Shown: positions 49,473 to 54,935 of the stretch, piece after piece | How positions within the stretch are numbered: the stretch's first letter is position 1 | Layout of the letters: every line of letters begins with the position of its first letter | NCBI RefSeq assembly: GCF_900188425.1 | Contig: NZ_FZON01000032.1 | Span: forward strand, 1 to 54,935 | DNA: 54,935 nucleotides | Origin: Antarctobacter heliothermus | GTDB lineage: Bacteria; Pseudomonadota; Alphaproteobacteria; Rhodobacterales; Rhodobacteraceae | Direction of reading: 5' to 3' | Notes under the pieces: generated by a model | Told to the model about the DNA's origin: nothing | Databases searched by the model: none | What the model saw: the letters and a program-made list of their open reading frames with translations, nothing else | Translations under genes and position numbers: made by a program

Positions 49473-50632
49473 CACGCGCCCAGTGGCCGGAACAACTCCC
49501 GACCGATGATGTGGCGCTGGATCTCTGACGTGCCGTCCCAGATGCGTTCCACCCGCGCGTCGCGCCAGAACCGCTCGATCGGGAAATCGTCCATCAGGCC
49601 CATGCCGCCAAAGATCTGCAACGTGGTGTCCGTCACCCGCGCCAGCATCTCTGTCGCGTACAACTTGGCCGAGGCAATCTCGCGGTTTGCAGCCAGCCCC
49701 TGATCCAGTCGCCAGGCCCCCGCCAGCGTCAGCCAATCGGCGGCGTCGATCTCCGTCACCATATCGGCAACCTGAAACGACACGCCCTGAAACTTGGCAA
49801 TCGCCTGCCCGAACTGCTTGCGCTGCGCGGCGTACTCCACCGCCATGTCAAAACACCGCCGCGCCCGGCCCACACTGAACGCCGCAACGGTCAGACGCGT
49901 GGCATAGAGCCATTCGTTCATCACCTCGAACCCGCCATCAACCGCGCCCAGAACCTGCGCATCCGGCAGGCGGCAATCGCTGAATTCAAGGATGCAGTTG
50001 TTGTAGCCGCGATGGCTGACGGACCGGTATCCATCGCGCACCGCAAACCCCGGATGCCCACGGTCCACCAGAAAACAGGTGATCCGCTTTTTCGGTCCTT
50101 TCGGCGTCTCATCCACCCCCGTGGCGATGAAGACGATAAAGAAATCCGCATGGTCCGCGCCGGAAATGAAATGTTTGGAGCCATTGACCACCCAATCGCC
50201 CCCCTCCCGCACGGCACTGCATTTCATGGCGCGCACGTCTGACCCGGCATCGGGTTCGGTCATCGCCAGTGCATCCATCCGCTCACCGCGCACCGCAGGC
50301 AGCAGATAGCGTTCCTTCTGTTCACCCTCGCAGGCCATCAGGATGTTCTGCGGGCGGCCAAAGAAATGCGTCAGCGCCATCGACCCGCGCCCCAATTCCC
50401 GCTCGACCAACGTGAAATCAAGGTGGCTTAGCCCCGCGCCACCGACCTCTTCGGGGAAGTTGCAGGCGTAAAATCCCAGGTCGATCACCTTGCGCTTGAT
50501 CTCGTCGCCCAGCCCCTCGGGCACCGCGCCGGTGCGCTCGACCTCCGCCTCATACGGATAGATCTCTTTCTCGACAAAACTCCGCACGGTGGAGACGATC
50601 ATCTCCTGCTCATCGCTCAACCCGAACTGCAT
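49472..50632 (-). CDS. Acyl-CoA dehydrogenase (CaiA-like)
   Basis: 386-aa FAD dehydrogenase, family length. N-terminal helices 'LSDEQEMIVSTVRSFVEKEI'; middle 'ALAMTEPDAGSDVRAMKC' and 'NGSKHFISGADHADFFIVFI' (FAD loop); C-terminal 'YAAQRKQFGQAIAKFQGVSF', 'QIFGGMGLMDDFPIERFWRD' and 'IWDGTSEIQRHIIGRELF'. The base position near 'GMGLMDD' lacks the usual Glu of short-chain dehydrogenases as I read it, so CaiA-like or another variant is possible. AGGGAGAG before ATG. Operon head; divergent from an AraC regulator. Confidence 0.9.
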   Translation of the reverse strand: MQFGLSDEQEMIVSTVRSFVEKEIYPYEAEVERTGAVPEGLGDEIKRKVIDLGFYACNFPEEVGGAGLSHLDFTLVERELGRGSMALTHFFGRPQNILMACEGEQKERYLLPAVRGERMDALAMTEPDAGSDVRAMKCSAVREGGDWVVNGSKHFISGADHADFFIVFIATGVDETPKGPKKRITCFLVDRGHPGFAVRDGYRSVSHRGYNNCILEFSDCRLPDAQVLGAVDGGFEVMNEWLYATRLTVAAFSVGRARRCFDMAVEYAAQRKQFGQAIAKFQGVSFQVADMVTEIDAADWLTLAGAWRLDQGLAANREIASAKLYATEMLARVTDTTLQIFGGMGLMDDFPIERFWRDARVERIWDGTSEIQRHIIGRELFRPLGA

Positions 50633-50680
50633 CGCGCTCTCCCTTGCCAGTCGAGGTCACTAGACTGTAGATCGGCACAA

Positions 50681-51640
50681 ATGAGTATGCAGAACACAGC
50701 GCAAACCCGGCAGGACGCGACACGCACCGTCGCGGTTCTGCTGTTTCCCAATTTCTCCAATCTCTGTCTGGCCAATGCGGTCGAACCGCTGCGCGCCGCC
50801 AATACGCTGGCGCGGCGGCCGCTGTATCGCTGGCAGTACATCGGCCTGACACAAGACACGCTGACCTCGTCCTCCGGGCTGCCGGTGACGCCAGAGGAAA
50901 CGCTGGCCCGCCATCCGGGCGGCGACTATCTGCTGCTCTTGCCCAGCTACGACTACCAGGCGCAGGCCACACCGGACACCCTGCGGGCGCTGCGCGCCGC
51001 CCGGCGGCGGTTTGGCACGCTGGCCGGTCTGGACATGGGCAGTTGGCTGCTTGCGGCGGCGGGTCTGCTGGACGGGCGACATGCCACCCTGCACTGGGAT
51101 GAACTGGACCGTTTTGCCGAAACCTTTCCAGAGGTTGGGGCGCACTCTGAACGGACCGTCAACGACGGCGACATCCTGAGTTGCGGCGGCGGAACCACCG
51201 CCTTTGAACTGATGCTGGACCTGGTGGGACAGCACCACGGCCCGATGCTGCGGCTAGAGGTGGCGGCGCTTTTCATGCACGGCGAACACCCCGCCCAGTC
51301 CGACCTGCCGCCACGCCTCAGCGACGATCAACTGGTCAATGCGGCGGTCGCCATCATGCGCCGCAATATCGAGGCCCCATTGCCGGTCGCCGCCGTGGCG
51401 CGGCGTCTGAACGTCACGCTCCGCGCGCTGGAGCGCCGCTTTCGTGACGTCCTCGGCGGCGGACCGGGCGCTACCTACCGTGCGCTCCGCCTGAACGCGG
51501 CCCATCGGCTGGTTGAACAGACCACCCTGTCGGTGAATGAGATCGCCACCCGCTGCGGGTATGAGGACGCCTCGGCCCTGACCCGCGCCTTTCGTCTCAG
51601 CTTTGGCACAACGCCCCGCACCCTGCGAAAGACATCGTAA
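50681..51640 (+). CDS. GATase1/DJ-1 domain AraC regulator (GlxA/CdhR type)
   Basis: 319 aa. Residues about 15-185 are a DJ-1/PfpI-like domain; the nucleophile elbow reads 'LAGLDMGSWLLAAAGLLDGR', with Met where the Cys of the enzymes is found, so it is a ligand sensor. About 215-319 are two HTH of AraC: 'VAAVARRLNVTLRALERRF' and 'VNEIATRCGYEDASALTRAF'. Family members CdhR, GbdR and ArgR sense carnitine, betaine or arginine-type ligands, which would suit the divergent acyl-CoA genes 48 bp away. It is also upstream of the transketolase genes. Confidence 0.9.
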   Translation: MSMQNTAQTRQDATRTVAVLLFPNFSNLCLANAVEPLRAANTLARRPLYRWQYIGLTQDTLTSSSGLPVTPEETLARHPGGDYLLLLPSYDYQAQATPDTLRALRAARRRFGTLAGLDMGSWLLAAAGLLDGRHATLHWDELDRFAETFPEVGAHSERTVNDGDILSCGGGTTAFELMLDLVGQHHGPMLRLEVAALFMHGEHPAQSDLPPRLSDDQLVNAAVAIMRRNIEAPLPVAAVARRLNVTLRALERRFRDVLGGGPGATYRALRLNAAHRLVEQTTLSVNEIATRCGYEDASALTRAFRLSFGTTPRTLRKTS

Positions 51641-51725
51641 GGTTGTCTTGGCGCTTGCACTTGGGCGGGTTCGCGGTATGACAGATCTCAAACACTAATA
51701 TATCAGATGCGGGTGAGGGGATGTC
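51641..51725 (+). promoter_or_regulatory. Candidate promoter/operator of the transketolase genes
   Basis: An 85-bp spacer with a near-palindrome TAATATATCA (51696-51705), an A/T island in GC-rich DNA that would supply a -10 or a GntR-like half-site, 21 bp before the ATG. GAGGGG (51716-51721) is the ribosome-binding site. Confidence 0.4.
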
Positions 51726-52568
51726 ATGATGCTCCACGACGGCTCAAACATGAGCCTTGCGCGCCGCGCATGGTCGATCCGCAAACTGGCCCTGCGCATG
51801 GCCGAGGTGCAGGGACAGGGCTACATCGGGCAGGCGCTTGGCGTGGCCGACGTGCTGGCGGTCAGCTATTTCCACGCCCTGACCTACCGCCCCGAAGACC
51901 CCGCGTGGGAGGGGCGCGACCGATTTTACCTGTCCATCGGCCACTACGCCATCGCGCTCTATTCCGCGATGATCGAGGCCGGCATCCTGCCCGAGGATGA
52001 ATTGGGCACCTACGGCATGGACGACAGCCGGATGCCGATGTCCGGCATGGCCGCCTACACGCCGGGGATGGAGATCACCGGCGGCTCGCTGGGCCACGGG
52101 CTTGGCATCGCCGTCGGTGCCGCGCTGGGGCTGAAACGCAAGAAAAACCCTGCCTTTGTCTACAATCTGATGTCGGACGGCGAACTGGGCGAAGGATCGA
52201 CCTGGGAGGCGGTCATGTCCGCCCGCGCGCACGCATTGGACAACCTGATATGCGTCGTGGATTTCAACGACCAGCAGGCCGACGGGCCGACAACACAGGC
52301 ACTGGCCCAAGGCGACGAGGCCCCGAAATGGGCCGCCTTCGGCTGGCACGCGCAAGAGGTCGACGGCAACGACATGGACGCGCTGGTCGCGGCCTTCGAC
52401 ACCGCCCGTACCCTGACCGATCCCCGCCCCCGCGTCATCATCTGCCGCACCCGGATGTGCAAAGGCGTGCCCTTTCTTGAGGACCGCGAGATCACCCACT
52501 TCGTGCGCGTGGACCCGTCGGAATGGGCCCGCGCCCTCGCCCATCTCGACGCCAACGTCCCGGACTGA
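51726..52568 (+). CDS. Split transketolase, N-terminal subunit
   Basis: 280 aa, corresponding to the ThDP pyrophosphate-binding half. Motifs: 'DRFYLSIGHYAIALYSAM', 'GMEITGGSLGHGLGIAVGAA' and the GDGxxN-type metal/ThDP motif 'LMSDGELGEGSTWEAVMSAR' with 'VVDFNDQQ'. 'GYIGQALGVADVLAVSYFHA' at the start. Pairs with the next gene, 14 bp downstream, to form the enzyme that transfers two-carbon ketol units. Confidence 0.92.
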   Translation: MMLHDGSNMSLARRAWSIRKLALRMAEVQGQGYIGQALGVADVLAVSYFHALTYRPEDPAWEGRDRFYLSIGHYAIALYSAMIEAGILPEDELGTYGMDDSRMPMSGMAAYTPGMEITGGSLGHGLGIAVGAALGLKRKKNPAFVYNLMSDGELGEGSTWEAVMSARAHALDNLICVVDFNDQQADGPTTQALAQGDEAPKWAAFGWHAQEVDGNDMDALVAAFDTARTLTDPRPRVIICRTRMCKGVPFLEDREITHFVRVDPSEWARALAHLDANVPD

Positions 52569-52582
52569 ACAGGAGCACCGCC

Positions 52583-53638
52583 ATGCCAGACGCCCCCATC
52601 GGCGCGCACTCCCGCCGCAAACCCAAATCCACCCCGCGCACCCTTCCCACCTCGGACAGCGGCGCACGCCTGACCACCTCGGCCATGATTGCCTCGCTGG
52701 ACGCCGAGGGGCGGCAAACCGTCGCCGCGCCCTTTGGCCATGCGCTCTGCGAACTGGCGAAAACCCGGCAGGACATTGTCGGCCTGACGGCGGACCTGTC
52801 GAAATACACCGACCTGCACGTCTTCGCCAAACAATACCCCGACCGCTTTTACCAGATGGGCATGGCCGAACAGGTGATGATCTCCGCCGCCGCAGGCCTC
52901 GCGCGCGAAGGCTTTACCCCCTTCGCCACCACCTACGCGGTTTTCGCCTCGCGCCGCGCCTATGACTTCATCTGCATGGCCATCGCCGAGGAAAACCTGC
53001 CGGTCAAGATCGTCTGCGCCCTGCCCGGCCTGACCACCGGCTACGGCCCCAGCCATCAAGCGACCGAAGATATCGCCATCTTGCGCGGCATGCCCAACCT
53101 GACCATCGTCGACCCGTGCTGCGCCACAGAGATCACCCAGGCCACCCACGCCATCGCCAACCATCCCGGCCCGGTCTACATGCGCCTGCTGCGCGGACAG
53201 GTGCCCGACGTCTTGGGCGACTACGGCTACACTTTCCAGCTGGGCAAGGCACAGGTCATCCATGGCGGCAGCGACGTGCTGTTCATCTCCACCGGCTTCA
53301 TGACCATGCGCGCGCTGGACGCCGCCCGCGCCCTCAAGGCAGACGGCACCGACTGCGCCGTCCTCCATGTGCCGACGATCAAACCCCTCGATACAGACAC
53401 CATCCGCACCGAGGCCGCCAAAACCGGCCGCCTTGTCGTCACGCTGGAAAACCACTCCATCACCGGCGGTCTGGGAGAGGCGGTCGCCGCCGACCTGATG
53501 CGCGCAGGCATCCACCCCACCTTTCACAGCATCGCGCTGCCGGATGAATTCCTTGACGCAGGCGCCCTGCCCACGCTGCACGACCAATACGGCCTTTCGG
53601 TCAATTCCATCACCACCCGGGTCAAATCCTGGCTCTGA
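52583..53638 (+). CDS. Split transketolase, C-terminal subunit
   Basis: 351 aa, the pyrimidine-binding and C-terminal domains. 'DIVGLTADLSKYTDLHVFAK', 'FYQMGMAEQVMISAAAGLAR' (the Glu that activates ThDP), 'GYGPSHQATEDIAILRGMPN' and 'HVPTIKPLDTDTIRTEAAKT'. The first 40 residues (Arg/Thr/Ser-rich) precede the fold and look extended. CAGGAG before ATG 52583. The pair may act on an unusual pentulose (apulose-type or polyol-derived), as stand-alone split transketolases often do; inference. Confidence 0.92.
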   Translation: MPDAPIGAHSRRKPKSTPRTLPTSDSGARLTTSAMIASLDAEGRQTVAAPFGHALCELAKTRQDIVGLTADLSKYTDLHVFAKQYPDRFYQMGMAEQVMISAAAGLAREGFTPFATTYAVFASRRAYDFICMAIAEENLPVKIVCALPGLTTGYGPSHQATEDIAILRGMPNLTIVDPCCATEITQATHAIANHPGPVYMRLLRGQVPDVLGDYGYTFQLGKAQVIHGGSDVLFISTGFMTMRALDAARALKADGTDCAVLHVPTIKPLDTDTIRTEAAKTGRLVVTLENHSITGGLGEAVAADLMRAGIHPTFHSIALPDEFLDAGALPTLHDQYGLSVNSITTRVKSWL

Positions 53639-53645
53639 CCCGCCC

Positions 53646-53711
53646 TTTTTTCTGTCCAAAAATATCCCGGGGGAGTCGTCCGCAGGCGACGGGGGTCATG
53701 CTGAAAGCATG
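53646..53711 (+). repeat. REP-like repeat copy C with attached hairpin
   Basis: TTTTTTCTGTCCAAAAATAT, CCCGGGGGAGTCGTCCGC, AGGCGACGGGGG; then CATGCT-GAA-AGCATG (53697-53711), a perfect 6-bp hairpin. Located in the spacer between the transketolase and the SDR gene, the intergenic setting expected of the ancestral repeat. Confidence 0.75.
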
Positions 53712-53758
53712 CCCCTGGCATGATGCCCCCTCACCGACCAAAACACGGAACAACAGCC

Positions 53759-54511
53759 ATGCTCCTGAACCACAAGACCGCCCTCATCACCGGTGCCGCC
53801 AGCGCGCGGGGCCTGGGCAAGGCCACCGCCAAACTCTTTGCCGAACACGGCGCGCGTATCGCCATCCTCGACCTGAACGCCGAGGCCGCCCGCACCGCCG
53901 CCGCCGACCTGCCCGGTGAGGGCCACATCGGCCTGCCCTGCGATGTCACCAGCAAAGCCCAGTGTGAGGCCGCCGCGCAGGCCGCCATCGATGGGTTTGG
54001 TCAGATTGACATCCTGATCAACAACGCCGGCATCACCCAGCCGCTGAAACTGATGCAGATCGAACCGGAAAACTACGACGCGGTGACAGACGTGAACCTG
54101 CGCGGCACGCTCTACATGTCTCAGGCGCTGATCCCGCACATGCGCGCCCGCAAGACCGGGGCCATCGTCAACATCTCCTCCGTCTCCGCCCAGCGCGGCG
54201 GCGGCATCTTTGGCGGGCCGCATTATTCGGCGGCCAAGGCGGGCATCCTTGGGCTGACCAAGGCGATGGCGCGCGAACTGGCCCCCGACGGCATCCGCGC
54301 CAACGCGGTCTGCCCCGGCTTCATCGCCACCGACATCACCGAAGGCAAACTGACAGACGAGATGATGCAGCAGATCCTGTCCGGCATCCCCATGGGCCGC
54401 GCCGGGGTGGCCAGCGACGTGGCGGGCTGCTGCCTGTTTCTTGCCTCGGATCTCTCGGCCTATGTCACCGGGTCAGAGGTCGACGTAAATGGCGGGTCTC
54501 TGATCCACTGA
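53759..54511 (+). CDS. SDR family oxidoreductase
   Basis: 250-aa classical short-chain dehydrogenase. NAD(P) motif 'TALITGAASARGLGKATAKL' (TGxxxGxG form), 'NNAG' in 'ILINNAGITQPLKLM', and catalytic Ser-Tyr-Lys in 'NISSVSAQRGGGIFGGPHYSAAKAG'. C-terminal 'GSEVDVNGGSLIH'. Annotated FabG-like in many genomes; here it sits behind a split transketolase, so a sugar or polyol dehydrogenase is likely. The ATG at 53759 matches the family start (weak ribosome-binding site). Confidence 0.88.
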   Translation: MLLNHKTALITGAASARGLGKATAKLFAEHGARIAILDLNAEAARTAAADLPGEGHIGLPCDVTSKAQCEAAAQAAIDGFGQIDILINNAGITQPLKLMQIEPENYDAVTDVNLRGTLYMSQALIPHMRARKTGAIVNISSVSAQRGGGIFGGPHYSAAKAGILGLTKAMARELAPDGIRANAVCPGFIATDITEGKLTDEMMQQILSGIPMGRAGVASDVAGCCLFLASDLSAYVTGSEVDVNGGSLIH

Positions 54512-54608
54512 CGCGAAAAGGCCCCCGCGTCGGCCAGCCCCTACCCTTCGCAGTGCAGCATTCGGCGCAACCGCTTGCGAGCGCGAAGGCATGTCGGGCC
54601 AAGGCTCC

Positions 54609-54935
54609 GGCTTTGTTGCGCAAAGGCTGGTTGAGGGATTCATCTCGTGAATCCAGCGTGGTAGCTGTCCTGCATGAGCAGACCGATCCCGCCGAGCTAC
54701 AAGACCAAGAACTGGCCGGCCTACAACGAAGCGCTGAAGCAGCGCGGCTCCCTGACGATCTGGTTCGACCCGGACATGGTCTGGGTGCCACCGCCGACCG
54801 GCAAGCGAGGCCGGCAGCCGCTCTATAGCGACGCCGCGATCCAGGCATGCCTGACGATGAAAGTCCTTTTCGGCATGGCGCTCCGGCAGACGACCGGGTT
54901 CGTTGAAAGCCTACTGAGCCTGGTCGGCCTCGACT
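54609..54935 (+). mobile_element. Left end of an IS5-family (IS903/IS427-like) element
   Basis: The left terminal inverted repeat probably begins at 54609 with GGCTTTGTTGCGCAAAGG, close to the GGCTTTGTTG end of IS903-type elements. The transposase starts 65 bp inside. The right part is missing because the window ends. A short inverted pair (CCTTCGC 54545-54551, GCGAAGG 54583-54589) lies just outside, without clear meaning. Target duplication cannot be checked. Confidence 0.75.
54674..54935 (+). CDS. IS5 family transposase, N-terminal fragment
   Basis: First 87 residues of a transposase: 'SYKTKNWPAYNEALKQRGSL' then 'IWFDPDMVW' and 'KRGRQPLYSDAAIQACLTMK', the DUF4096-like N-terminus of IS5-type DDE enzymes. 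The catalytic DDE domain is off the window. Truncated only by the window edge. Confidence 0.9.
   Translation, partial: MSRPIPPSYKTKNWPAYNEALKQRGSLTIWFDPDMVWVPPPTGKRGRQPLYSDAAIQACLTMKVLFGMALRQTTGFVESLLSLVGLD

Noticed and set aside
46457-50632. Firm call as a carnitine degradation operon
   Set aside because: No carnitine dehydrogenase, thioesterase or CaiB-type CoA-transferase is present; kept only as a hypothesis.
52160-53659. 499-aa minus-strand frame
   Set aside because: Antisense to the transketolase subunits; Gly/Val/Asp-rich shadow.
1-54935. CRISPR array, prophage, toxin-antitoxin or restriction genes
   Set aside because: No regularly spaced repeats, integrase, phage structural or defence proteins were recognised in any region.

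Overview
The window looks like chromosomal DNA of a marine Roseobacter-group alphaproteobacterium (Rhodobacteraceae). It has high GC, dense head-to-tail operons, a rhizobial-type glp glycerol ABC operon, DUF2585 and DUF2783 proteins, and a rRNA operon leader that I recognise from this group. It is probably one assembly contig. The left edge lies inside the leader of a rRNA operon read leftward, with 16S just off the edge. The right edge is inside an IS5-type transposase gene. Both are repeats that commonly break assemblies.

Layout: 1-686 holds the rrn leader, its promoter and a G-rich (minus strand) upstream region. 687-2503 is a GntR regulator divergent from an AbrB-type membrane protein, with a palindromic operator between them. 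2523-5593 (minus) is a gentisate branch: 3-hydroxybenzoate 6-hydroxylase, gentisate dioxygenase and a maleylpyruvate isomerase of the DinB/MDMPI type. 6371-9706 is a large exported protein with a degenerate protease domain and a WD40-like propeller. 9874-18146 is a homogentisate branch: maiA, hmgA, fahA, an MBL-fold protein, a flavoprotein hydroxylase with a DUF2783 partner, and MarR. A perfect palindrome sits between maiA and hmgA.

18304-28557 is a complete glycerol uptake and oxidation locus, glpDSTPQUVK with divergent glpR. 28573-32526 is a polyamine-type ABC transporter. 32793-37380 holds a sorbosone-type dehydrogenase, a 3-methyladenine glycosylase I homologue, a small unknown and thrS.

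37776-40453 is the most interesting locus: a four-gene bufferin operon (bufA1 DUF2282 precursor, bufB DUF692/MNIO oxidase, bufC DUF2063 partner, bufD DoxX). Its products are expected to make a thiol-derived, copper-binding RiPP in the periplasm. A hairpin follows the precursor gene, and a genome-type repeat has been absorbed into the 3' end of bufB.

40533-44035 carries a small membrane protein, an ArsC-like protein, a cold-shock protein, and metR divergent from metF. 44094-50632 (minus) holds two Gfo/Idh/MocA dehydrogenases, then a beta-keto acid cleavage enzyme, an NDP-forming acyl-CoA synthetase and an acyl-CoA dehydrogenase, flanked by a divergent GATase1/AraC regulator. 51726-54511 is a split transketolase plus an SDR. 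All gene starts below were chosen by Shine-Dalgarno spacing, operon overlap and family N-termini. No database search was run.
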